From Amylolactobacillus amylophilus DSM 20533 = JCM 1125 (GTDB lineage: Bacteria > Bacillota > Bacilli > Lactobacillales > Lactobacillaceae): a DNA stretch of 64,000 nt. Positions 47,985 through 55,076 of this stretch are shown piece after piece. The first letter of the stretch is position 1, and each line of letters starts with the position of its first letter. The position numbers were made by a program, and so were the translations under genes. The DNA lies in assembly GCF_001936335.1 (NCBI RefSeq), contig NZ_CP018888.1, positions 310,001 to 374,000 of the forward strand, written 5' to 3'. The notes below the pieces were generated by a model, which was not told the origin of the DNA, made no database searches, and was given only the letters and a program-made list of their open reading frames with translations.

Positions 47985-48818
47985 TTAAGCGACTAATTTT
48001 TCCTTTTCATTTGGAGTTAAATAATCAATGCTACTGTGAATTCGAGCACTGTTATAAAAGCTCTCAATGTAGCTGAATATTGCAGCATTTGCTTCTTAAA
48101 AATCCTGATAATGGTGTTGGTAAACCTCTTCTTTTTTCAAACTGGCGTGAAATGATTCCAAACATGAATTGTCATAGGGACAGCCACGCTTGCTATAAGA
48201 ATGGCGAATATGGTGTTGCGCTAAGATCTGTTCAAAGCCAGCACTGCGGTACTGGCTACCCAGATCGGTATGCACAATTAAGTTATTAGTCGTCTTTCTA
48301 GTTTCAAAGGCTTGTTGAAAAGTGCTGATCACAAGATCAGCAGTCATATGACGGCTGATCTTATGGGCAATGATTTTACGTGAATATAAATCCTGAATGC
48401 TTGATAAATAACACCAGCCATTGGCTTTGGTGTGAATATAAGTTATGTCTGCACACCACTTTTGATTTGGACTGGTTGTACGAAAATCTTGCGCGAGTAT
48501 ATTTGAATAATCAGTCGCATCAATATCATTAGTTTGTTGATAATGCCACTTCTTGCGCGTGATTGATTTTAACCCCATTTGGCGCATTAATCGTTGAACT
48601 AGCTTAATACTGGCAGTCTTACCTTCTTTTTGTAATGCTTTTAGAATTTTAGGTGCCCCGTAGATACGTCTAGAATTAAAGTAAATGCGTTTAATCGACT
48701 GGCTAAGTGTCTTACGACGCTTGGCTTGTGGCGATACATGATTCTGCTGATGTTCATAGTAAGTTGAGCGTGGAACTGAGAGTACTTTACAGGTTTCTTT
48801 GATACTATGGTGCTTCAA
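47985..48818 (-). pseudogene. IS150-group transposase OrfB with an in-frame stop
   Basis: Catalytic D, D and E are in KWCADITYIH, IVHTDLGSQY and CLESFHASLKKEE. The frame stops at a TAA (48098-48096) after HHYQDF, but continues in frame [17 protein letters not shown] to a second stop at 47985, where the family normally ends. So 36 C-terminal residues are lost by a nonsense change. Expression would need a -1 frameshift from orfA near the AAAAAG at 48856-48862. Confidence 0.8.
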
Positions 48819-48853
48819 ATTAATATCAACGGCTGTCTGCCAGTCATCTGGGT

Positions 48854-49111
48854 TTACTTTTTGGCGAATATGGTTAAGGCTTTTTTTAAGATGTCATTCT
48901 CAATTTCTAGCTGTTTCAAACGTTTTTGCAACGCTAAAACATCTGATTTGGAAATTCCACTTCCTTTGTCTTCTTTATATAGATTAATCCATTTGTAAAT
49001 AGTTACATTTGATACACCATATTCGTCTGTAAGATCAGCTACCGGGGCGCCATCCTGGTACAGCTTGACAATCATTTTTCTAAAATCTACTGAGTACTTT
49101 TTCTTGGTCAT
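48854..49111 (-). CDS. IS150-group transposase OrfA
   Basis: An 85-residue helix-turn-helix protein (YGVSNVTIYKWINLYKEDKG) followed by a leucine-rich coiled coil. It precedes orfB in the -1 frame, as usual for IS3-family elements. Confidence 0.85.
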   Translation of the reverse strand: MTKKKYSVDFRKMIVKLYQDGAPVADLTDEYGVSNVTIYKWINLYKEDKGSGISKSDVLALQKRLKQLEIENDILKKALTIFAKK

Positions 49112-49173
49112 AAAAACACAATCCTTCCTATTATGGAATTATACTAAATCGTGTCCATGATTTCATACTACCT

Positions 49174-49488
49174 TCATAGGCCTTTATGCGTACCAGCTTT
49201 AGCTACTGTTTTGGTTAAAGCTGGTACGACCTCACTTATTCTTGCTATAACATTTGAATCCTTAATTTCATAAAGCTTTCTTTCATCAAGTGTTCTTTCA
49301 GAAATTAGATCTAATGTGATAGGAATTTCAAATGGTTTGTCATCTTCCACCGTAAGACTAGGTGAAATCGATATATTTTGTTGTTCATCGTTATTGCAAT
49401 TCATATTTTTTAATTTTGATTTTTTTAGTACAAGATATATTATGATAATTACAAATAATATAAAAGTAAAAAACAAAAAACTTTTCAT
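49174..49488 (-). CDS. Membrane-anchored protein, possibly truncated
   Basis: A 104-residue protein with one N-terminal helix (FLFFTFILFVIIIIYLVL) and a soluble part ending VVPALTKTVAKAGTHKGL. The stop lies 17 bases from the right end of the IS150-group element. The abrupt end suggests that the C-terminal part was lost when the IS and its neighbours recombined. I do not recognise the family with certainty. Confidence 0.55.
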   Translation of the reverse strand: MKSFLFFTFILFVIIIIYLVLKKSKLKNMNCNNDEQQNISISPSLTVEDDKPFEIPITLDLISERTLDERKLYEIKDSNVIARISEVVPALTKTVAKAGTHKGL

Positions 49489-49585
49489 TAAACATCCCTC
49501 AATTCACTTGGTATCTAAATCATTATACCCTTTTAAATGCTAACAATAATATTTGTAGTTTATTAAATTTATTGTTAGTAGACTA

Positions 49586-50173
49586 TTATCCAAAATCAAT
49601 TTGATCGAGCATAGTTTCTCGACTGGCTTGATCTAGACCAAGATAGGTTAAGGTCATGGCTTCGCTTGAATGGTTTAATAAATGCATGACTAACCCAATA
49701 TTATAGTTTGATTGCGTATAAACACGATACGCACCTATTTTACGCATGGTATGCGTTCCTAGATAGTTAATTCCTAGAAGATCACCAACTCGTGCCATAA
49801 TCTTATAAAACTGTTTCTCCGTGATATGACGGTCAGGGTGTTGAATGGAAGGAAAGAGCCACTCAGAGGCTAGTCTATGATCAAGTAGCCATTGACGGTA
49901 CAATAAGAGCTCTGTTTGAACTGGTTTAAGATACAAGGTATTCGGTTTACCAGTTTTTCGATCGTGAATGAACGCATTTTGTTTAATAGAACCGTCCGGA
50001 TTAAAAATATCGGTTTGTTTTAAGCGCATGACATCACTCACTCGCAGTAGCGTAGCTTTGCCAACTTGAAAAACTGTATAGTTACGCCGGCCAGCTTTAA
50101 AGTTGTTGAGTGAGGTATCTTGCACCTCTTTGAGAACGTTTGAATCTTTGATGGGTAAGACAACTTGTTGCAT
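49586..50173 (-). CDS. Tyrosine recombinase (plasmid integrase type)
   Basis: A 195-residue tyrosine recombinase with an Arg in LLRVSDVMRLKQTD, GTHTMRKIGAYRV (HxxR), HLLNHSSEAMTLTYLG with the His and the nucleophilic Tyr. It consists of the catalytic domain only, as in recombinases on lactobacillus plasmids that resolve dimers or shuffle sequences. It may have played a role in the integration, though the borders show no att core. Confidence 0.85.
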   Translation of the reverse strand: MQQVVLPIKDSNVLKEVQDTSLNNFKAGRRNYTVFQVGKATLLRVSDVMRLKQTDIFNPDGSIKQNAFIHDRKTGKPNTLYLKPVQTELLLYRQWLLDHRLASEWLFPSIQHPDRHITEKQFYKIMARVGDLLGINYLGTHTMRKIGAYRVYTQSNYNIGLVMHLLNHSSEAMTLTYLGLDQASRETMLDQIDFG

Positions 50174-50276
50174 AAGCTGTTAGTTCCTTTACTTTAAAAT
50201 TAATTTAGTTGCAGAAAACCTAAAAATCGAATATTATAATGTAGTACGATGGTAAACTTAAAGGAGGCGGATTAGA

Positions 50277-50555
50277 ATGAGTAATACTATTATTAAAAAC
50301 AAGACAATTTCAACTCGTGTAACACCTGACATTAGTGAACGGGCTAAAGCTAATCTAGCAAAACAAGGGCTAACCGTTTCTGAGTATATACGCTTATCGT
50401 TAGTTAAAGCGGCCAATAATGAAGTTCGATTAGTCAGCTTTTTAGATTCTCCGGAAGCCTTAGCCGCTAAAAAAGAAGCAGAAACAGGGCAGGTCAAAAA
50501 CATTGGTTCATTGACTGACTTTGAAGATTGGATCGATAAGTTAGATGCAAATTAA
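50277..50555 (+). CDS. relB: RelB/DinJ-family antitoxin
   Basis: A 92-residue protein with a ribbon-helix-helix DNA-binding start (ISTRVTPDISERAKANLAKQ) and a C-terminal toxin-binding part. AAAGGAGG precedes the ATG. It overlaps the toxin gene by 11 bases. It would neutralise the YafQ toxin and repress the operon. Confidence 0.88.
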   Translation: MSNTIIKNKTISTRVTPDISERAKANLAKQGLTVSEYIRLSLVKAANNEVRLVSFLDSPEALAAKKEAETGQVKNIGSLTDFEDWIDKLDAN

Positions 50556-50847
50556 ACAGACCAAATCTTTTGAACGTGAATTAAAAAAACTAGTCAAAAA
50601 ACATTTTCCAATAACTGTCTTGAAACCTTGTTTAAAAGCAATTGTTGAACAAGATGTACTTGTTTTGAAACAGATTAAAGATCATGCATTAAAAGGAAAT
50701 TGGCGTGGCTATCGTGAATTTCACCCTGCCAGATATGGAAACTATGGTAAAAATTATGACAACTGGATTGTTATTTATCAGCTAGATCATGATGAATTGA
50801 TTTTGTTATTGGTTGCAACTGGCTCCCATGAAATCTTGAATCAATAG
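50545..50847 (+). CDS. yafQ: YafQ-family mRNA interferase toxin
   Basis: A 100-residue RelE/YafQ fold protein: QTKSFERELKKLVKKHFP, then LKGNWRGYREFHPARYG and NWIVIYQLDHDELILLLVAT. The H and R residues and the GSHEIL end fit YafQ. It cleaves ribosome-bound mRNA. Second gene of the relB-yafQ pair; a terminator follows at 50882. Confidence 0.88.
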   Translation: MQIKQTKSFERELKKLVKKHFPITVLKPCLKAIVEQDVLVLKQIKDHALKGNWRGYREFHPARYGNYGKNYDNWIVIYQLDHDELILLLVATGSHEILNQ

Positions 50848-50881
50848 CTATAGTTTAGGGGCACTTATAAAAAAATAAATT

Positions 50882-50929
50882 AAAATAGCCCCCAACATCT
50901 AAATTATAGATATTGGGGTCTATTTTTTC
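50882..50929 (+). terminator. Terminator of relB-yafQ
   Basis: AAAATAGCCCCCAACATCTA and TAGATATTGGGGTCTATTTT pair with two mismatches, followed by TT. Confidence 0.85.
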
Positions 50930-50975
50930 GATGTTTTCGAGGGGCGATTTGTTAAAAATGGACCCTAATATTAAT

Positions 50976-51416
50976 TTAAATGTTTCTGAAGTCGTATAAA
51001 AGATCAGATAGTGTCTGGTTTTTTTGTATGAAATTTAGTAAATACTTTCTAGTTATTATAAATTGTTCACCGGAACCTCTAACTTTAGTTGCTAATAGTT
51101 GCTCTTGATCAGGATTTGGTTCTGGGCCTGTTATTTGAAAACTATGGATTATTCGGTCACGCTGCTCTACAAGTTCTGAAAACAGACTAATTATATTTTC
51201 TGGAATAACATCGGAATATTGTTCTTTCATAACTTTATGCAGAATATTCCCTGAAGTTCGATCAATTAATTCCCACCAGTTGTGTTGATCACCACTTATT
51301 TTAAGTATATTTTCTATAATAAAAGCATTGTTGGAGTTAAAAACACTTATAGCAGAACCAAGAAGCTCCCTATAATCATCATTCGGTAATGACTGTCTTG
51401 TATATTTTTCGTACAT
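50976..51416 (-). CDS. Protein with HEPN-type RxxxxH motif
   Basis: A 146-residue mostly helical protein. The segment LVEQRDRIIHSFQI contains Arg-x4-His, the motif of HEPN ribonucleases, in a helix context that fits the fold. Similar plasmid proteins carry misleading names such as selenium-binding protein. It starts after GAGGTGAAACATA. A role in phage defence or a toxin-like function is possible and not shown. It lies between two toxin-antitoxin loci. Confidence 0.6.
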   Translation of the reverse strand: MYEKYTRQSLPNDDYRELLGSAISVFNSNNAFIIENILKISGDQHNWWELIDRTSGNILHKVMKEQYSDVIPENIISLFSELVEQRDRIIHSFQITGPEPNPDQEQLLATKVRGSGEQFIITRKYLLNFIQKNQTLSDLLYDFRNI

Positions 51417-51459
51417 TATGTTTCACCTCTTTTAACATCTAATATAGAAACGTAAATGA

Positions 51460-51674
51460 TATAATGATTAAGTCGTTCGTCACCCTTGTCATGCGGAGAG
51501 GGGGTGAAAGCCATGTACGATTTAATCGACAACATATCTCAACTTGGCAATGCACTTATTATCGTGTGGTTTACGTGGTGGCTAAACAACCGTAAACATT
51601 GATATTAGTGTAATCGAACGACTCTAACTACGCAAAAAGCCTTCAGCAACTTAGGGCCTTGCTGAAGGCTTTTG
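51460..51674 (+). ncRNA. RNA I of a Fst/par-like type I toxin-antitoxin locus
   Basis: The -10 TATAAT is at 51460-51465, so RNA I starts near 51471. Its 5' end AGTCGTTCG (51471-51479) pairs with CGAACGACT (51615-51623) across the message. TCACCC (51479-51485) pairs with the GGGTGA (51502-51507) that serves as ribosome site of the toxin. The RNA ends at the hairpin 51634-51674. This layout matches RNA I of the pAD1 par locus. Confidence 0.7.
51513..51602 (+). CDS. Fst/Ldr-type small membrane toxin (29 residues)
   Basis: ATG 51513 opens MYDLIDNISQLGNALIIVWF and then TWWLNNRKH, ending TGA 51600-51602. One short hydrophobic helix, an FxxWLxxR-type end and a charged tail match the Fst superfamily of membrane toxins. 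GGGGTGA precedes it. It is too short for routine gene finding. Confidence 0.7.
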   Translation: MYDLIDNISQLGNALIIVWFTWWLNNRKH

Positions 51675-51711
51675 TGTTTGTCATGTGCCATGCACTCGAC
51701 AACATATCTCT
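51634..51711 (-). ncRNA. RNA II, antisense antitoxin of the par-like locus
   Basis: On the minus strand -10 TATAAT (51723-51718) would start an RNA near 51711 that ends at the same hairpin (51634-51674) as RNA I. The direct repeats TTGTCATG (51486-51493 and 51678-51685) and CGACAACATATCTC (51527-51540 and 51697-51710) occur in both convergent RNAs, as DRa and DRb do in par. Because the two RNAs are antisense in these, they can pair to block toxin translation. Confidence 0.7.
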
Positions 51712-51788
51712 AAGATTATTATATCATGCTTTAGATTAATTACTACTATTGGGTCTATTTGATAGTTATGGACCCTCGATAGTTTAGA

Positions 51789-52247
51789 CTAAAGTATAAA
51801 AATAAGGAAGATGGCTAAAAGAAAACAACAAAAACAAGTCCCATAAATTGATATAAGTCGATTTTTTTTATCCTTGTTTGAAACTTTTAAATCAGAATCG
51901 TATTTAATTTGCTTTTTTTTGAGCAGTTTGGTCTTTAAAAGTTCCACAAAAAAAGTAAGGGATATCGCAAAAAAACCAATAGAGTCTGTAAGTCCAAGCA
52001 TTGATAAATTATGGTCCATAATTGTAGCATATACACCAATTGTAAGACTAATCAATGCTATTGCTCCAAATACATTACGAAGTTTATCTATTCTTTTAAA
52101 AGTATGATAGTGTTTTCCGTATAAGATTGGTAAGTTACCATGTTCAATAACAAATGCTTCACGTCTTCTTATCTTCTTTGTGCTGTAAATATAAAGAAAT
52201 AGAAAAAATAGTGTCACTAAGAGTAATAAATAAATAAAAGTAACCAT
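51789..52247 (-). CDS. Membrane protein of unknown function
   Basis: A 152-residue protein with about four hydrophobic helices (IYLLLLVTLFFLFLYIY at the N terminus, FGAIALISLTIGVYATIM, a third near SIGFFAISLTFFVELL and a C-terminal one). Strongly AT-rich, plasmid-borne. No family recognised. Confidence 0.6.
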   Translation of the reverse strand: MVTFIYLLLLVTLFFLFLYIYSTKKIRRREAFVIEHGNLPILYGKHYHTFKRIDKLRNVFGAIALISLTIGVYATIMDHNLSMLGLTDSIGFFAISLTFFVELLKTKLLKKKQIKYDSDLKVSNKDKKNRLISIYGTCFCCFLLAIFLIFIL

Positions 52248-52310
52248 GTAAAATCTTCTTTCATTATTTGAGTAGATATCTTTTTATAATTTTCCCATAA
52301 GATCAATAAA

Positions 52311-52341
52311 AAGCAAGGTTTCTATAGAAACCTTGCTTTTT
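52311..52341. terminator. Bidirectional terminator
   Basis: AGCAAGGTTTC-TATA-GAAACCTTGCT, an 11-base perfect stem with A/T runs on both sides. Confidence 0.85.
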
Positions 52342-52345
52342 ATTT

Positions 52346-52733
52346 TTATACAGTTATTGCTAATACGCCCACTAATAAAATAGTAGCACTAAGTGCAAAA
52401 GCAAATGATGTCTCTGGTTCAGGAACTTTAGGAATTGCCTCTAACGCAGACGACAAGAGCGAAGATTTATACTTTTCAAGACTTATTGCAAAGTTTGCTG
52501 CATTCTTAGTTGCGTTGACTAAATTATCTAGATTGTTATTATATTTTTTAACATCTGTGGCTGTAACACCAACTGGGACAGAGGAACCAGTATATTTATG
52601 CATATGAATTTTTAGAGTTACGGCATACCCCAGGTCATAGGTGGTATTATCTGACCCTTTGTGTTTAATTGAAGATTCAAGTCGTAAAGTGAGGACATGT
52701 TCACCAGCACTAATATTGCTGGTTGTTGTAAGG
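52346..52733 (-). pseudogene. Surface protein C-terminal fragment, cut by the ISL3 element
   Basis: The 85-residue frame from 52603 has no ribosome site, but is open upstream to about 52733 in frame (TSNISAGEHVLTLRLESSIK, then HKGSDNTTYDLGYAVTLKIH). The upstream end runs into the ISL3-type sequence. So this is the C-terminal ~129 residues of a longer protein. It has a beta-rich part and ends in a hydrophobic segment (FALSATILLVGVLAITV) that looks like a membrane anchor. Family not recognised. Confidence 0.55.
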
Positions 52734-52866
52734 GTCTAAACTTTCTGGTATTGGTGAAAGCCAATGCCAGTTTTTTATTGTCTTCTTTTGGGCATACAAA
52801 AAGGACCTCACAGTCCAATGTTATGATTTAAGCAACCAAACCAAATCGTACAAAGGAGATACTGTG

Positions 52867-54108
52867 ATGCCCCAATTAAATTCTATCTTAAATCTTCTAA
52901 ATATAACAGACACAAATATCGACATCTTAAATTCAAATGACAAAGTGATATTCCGTGGCAGTCAAAAGCTCCATATCAAGGTCATCGAAGGAAGATTATC
53001 GTATCGCTTGAAGAAATGTCCTAATTGCGGGTTCGATTGCTTAATCAAGAACGGAGCTAGAGAAACCAATGTCCGCTTAGGCAGCCTCAACGGTTCCGAA
53101 TATCATTTGAAACTCTGGAAGCAGCGCTATTTGTGTAGATCATGTAAAACGACTTGTGGAGCACACACTAACCTGGTAGAAAAGAATCAATCAATGTCTC
53201 GTCAAATAGATCAACTGATCATACTTTTGGCAAAACAATCCTTTACCTTCAAATCCATCGCTATGATGCTGGGGATATCTGCTAGCACAGTCGCCAGAAA
53301 GATATATGGCAGACTTCAATTACCTAAAAGAGCACGTTTACTACCAAAGAATATCTGCATCGATGAGTTCAGGTCTGCCAATCATTTGTTTTCTTTTATA
53401 GCTTGCGATGCAGACTCTCACCAAATGATCACCCTTTTGCCCAATCGTCTTTCGATGAAGATAATCGAACACTTTAAAAGAGAGTATTCATTATCTGAGA
53501 GACAACAAGTCGAATCAGTCTCGATAGACCTGAATGCCAATTATCAAGGTGTCATAAGAAGATTATTCCCAAACGCAAAGATAATCGTTGATAGATTCCA
53601 TATCGTTCAACTGGTCGGAAGAGCGCTGGATAAAGCACGTTTGTCTGTACTGAATAGTCTCAGTGACAAAAAGTCTCGTGAATACAAAGCTCTTAAAAGC
53701 CAATGGCGGATGTTCCACTTATTTGATGATGAATTGGATCAAGCCAACATTAGATATATCTTTGGTATCAACGAGTATATGACTCAACAGAATCTTGTAG
53801 ACATTGGTCTTGATGCCGATCCAGTATTCAAAGATGTATACCAGACTTACCAGAACGTTCTACGTTCAATAAAATCTAAGGACCCTGAATTGCTTAAGCA
53901 AACATTGCAAGAATATAAAAACAATGGGAGCTCAATGGATACTGCTATAACCACTTTTAAGAACAACTACAAATATCTAGTCAACAGCTGCGAATTGCCA
54001 TATTCCAATGGTCCTCTTGAAGGATTGATTGTAAAGATCAAAAAGCTTAAACATAACTGCTATGGGTTCTGCAATCTCCATAACTTCTTTGTGAGGATCA
54101 GATTTTAG
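52867..54108 (+). CDS. ISL3-family transposase
   Basis: A 413-residue transposase with an N-terminal zinc finger (KKCPNCGFDC and CRSCKTTCGAHTN), a helix-turn-helix around SASTVARKIYGRLQL and the DDE domain (ICIDEFRSAN, SIDLNANYQG, the Glu near GPLEGL). It is intact in length, starting ATG 52867 after AAAGGAG. Confidence 0.9.
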   Translation: MPQLNSILNLLNITDTNIDILNSNDKVIFRGSQKLHIKVIEGRLSYRLKKCPNCGFDCLIKNGARETNVRLGSLNGSEYHLKLWKQRYLCRSCKTTCGAHTNLVEKNQSMSRQIDQLIILLAKQSFTFKSIAMMLGISASTVARKIYGRLQLPKRARLLPKNICIDEFRSANHLFSFIACDADSHQMITLLPNRLSMKIIEHFKREYSLSERQQVESVSIDLNANYQGVIRRLFPNAKIIVDRFHIVQLVGRALDKARLSVLNSLSDKKSREYKALKSQWRMFHLFDDELDQANIRYIFGINEYMTQQNLVDIGLDADPVFKDVYQTYQNVLRSIKSKDPELLKQTLQEYKNNGSSMDTAITTFKNNYKYLVNSCELPYSNGPLEGLIVKIKKLKHNCYGFCNLHNFFVRIRF

Positions 54109-54133
54109 GCCTCATCTCAAGATGTTTGAGGGC

Positions 54134-54161
54134 GATCCGTTAGGGTACAATCTAACGGATC
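54134..54161 (+). terminator. Hairpin after the ISL3 transposase
   Basis: Perfect 10-base arms GATCCGTTAG / CTAACGGATC, loop of 8, followed by AATTTTTG. Confidence 0.65.
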
Positions 54162-54188
54162 AATTTTTGAAAGTTTATCAGTTAGTAA

Positions 54189-54692
54189 TCATTGAGCCAC
54201 AAGCTGTAGCCATGTTGTCAATATCGCCGTCCCAATCATTAACAGCATCTTGCTGAGAATCCAGCGTTTCTCTCCTGCAGTATTCTCTACTGGAGAAATA
54301 TTAGACAGAGGAAAAACCAACAATTTTTTGTGCCGAAATTCTAGCATCATCTGCACAATGGTTAAGATAACAAACAAGACAATTGATGTCCACAAAATCA
54401 TTACACGGACACTATCGTCCAAAGAAATTATCAGAAAATCGTTTATTGAATAGACTATCCAGCCACCTAAGAAAAACACCAATGATAAAATCTTTGTTGT
54501 GCTTTCCAATTTGACTAATTGGTTCACCTTCTTAAATAAAGTTGGATTTTCACCCAGATATTTAGCTACTTCTATATAGGCTTCACTACGCTTTTGATGC
54601 GAAGCTTGTCGCCGTACCAATATTGTCAAAAAAAGAGAACTTAATAACACTGTGAATCCAAGCACACCAAGCATTAATTGTAACAACCCCAA
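54189..54692 (-). CDS. Membrane protein of unknown function
   Basis: A 167-residue protein with an N-terminal helix, two or three central helices (ILSLVFFLGGWIVYSINDFL, VMILWTSIVLFVILTIVQMML) and a C-terminal helix. TTG 54692 has AAGGAGGCG upstream and the gene follows the small peptide gene closely, so the two are likely cotranscribed. No family recognised. Confidence 0.55.
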   Translation of the reverse strand: MGLLQLMLGVLGFTVLLSSLFLTILVRRQASHQKRSEAYIEVAKYLGENPTLFKKVNQLVKLESTTKILSLVFFLGGWIVYSINDFLIISLDDSVRVMILWTSIVLFVILTIVQMMLEFRHKKLLVFPLSNISPVENTAGEKRWILSKMLLMIGTAILTTWLQLVAQ

Positions 54693-54711
54693 TTAATCGC
54701 CTCCTTAAAAG

Positions 54712-54870
54712 CTAAGCAGCAATGAATGTCGCTGGTAATAGTTTAGCAGTCGTTCCAACAAGCGTAGCCGCTACTTCTGGAGCCATAATAATTGTTGCTA
54801 TTAATACAACAGCTCCTGCCGCCAAAATCAACCCAATGACGACAAGACTAGTTATCTTGGTTTTTATCAC
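54712..54870 (-). CDS. Hydrophobic peptide fused to a copied deacetylase leader
   Basis: About 52 residues. GTG 54870 with GGGGGAG upstream opens IKTKITSLVVIGLIL, identical to the start of the deacetylase at 56351, because both lie in a 112-base direct repeat (54815-54926). After that it diverges to AVVLIATIIMAPEVAATLVG and ends LLPATFIAA. It is a small, entirely hydrophobic protein. Origin by recombination is likely; function is unknown. Confidence 0.55.
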   Translation of the reverse strand: MIKTKITSLVVIGLILAAGAVVLIATIIMAPEVAATLVGTTAKLLPATFIAA

Positions 54871-54926
54871 AGCTACTCCCCCATAATTTTTATGAATATT
54901 AAACGACAAGTTAGTGCCATTCTATA
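54815..54926. repeat. 112-bp direct repeat, copy 1
   Basis: Nearly identical to 56296-56407 with one difference (G/C at about 54821). It covers the leader, ribosome site and first ~17 codons of the deacetylase gene. Confidence 0.95.
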
Positions 54927-54936
54927 AATATAGACC

Positions 54937-55072
54937 CTACACAAACATATTTTGTAAAAAGCCTTTTTTTGTTCTTTCAACAAATCTAACTTACGCTGAT
55001 GAAGAGTGATAGTGTTGTCTAACTGTTTGAAAAATAACCCAATTTTTTGTTGACGACTTTTGTCTCGCACTC
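54937..55072 (-). pseudogene. Type I restriction specificity subunit (HsdS) C-terminal relic
   Basis: On the minus strand SRQQKIGLFFKQLDNTITLH and then QRKLDLLKEQKKAFY is the conserved coiled-coil end of HsdS. A one-base deletion in the A run (plus-strand T run 54964-54970) breaks the frame; adding one A restores GFLQNMFV and a stop at 54937. No hsdM or hsdR is present. It is a scrap of about 45 codons, 5 bases after the deacetylase stop. Confidence 0.75.
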
Positions 55073-55076
55073 TTCA

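Larger units (their letters stand above)
47964..49157 (-). mobile_element. IS3-family insertion sequence (IS150 group), 1194 bp
   Basis: The ends TGGACACATTTTATGTATAA and its inverted partner at 49157 (TGGACACGATTTAGTATAAT) are terminal inverted repeats. It holds orfA and orfB on the minus strand. No direct target repeat is visible: left flank AATC, right flank TGAT. That suggests later rearrangement. Its left side cuts the GH8 gene. Confidence 0.85.
52737..54177 (+). mobile_element. ISL3-family insertion sequence (ends approximate)
   Basis: Contains an ISL3 transposase. The outer short inverted repeat TAAACTTTC (52737-52745) / GAAAGTTTA (54169-54177) is the best end candidate, but only 9 bases match, so the borders are tentative. 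A hairpin at 54134-54161 (GATCCGTTAG / CTAACGGATC) lies near the right end. Confidence 0.55.

Noticed and set aside
51527-51710. CRISPR-like direct repeat (CGACAACATATCTC twice)
   Set aside because: Only two copies with dissimilar spacing, explained by the par-like locus; no cas genes or array anywhere in the window.
52618-52818. 66-codon minus-strand frame over the ISL3 left end
   Set aside because: It spans the junction of the IS and the cut surface protein in a different frame, without a ribosome site.
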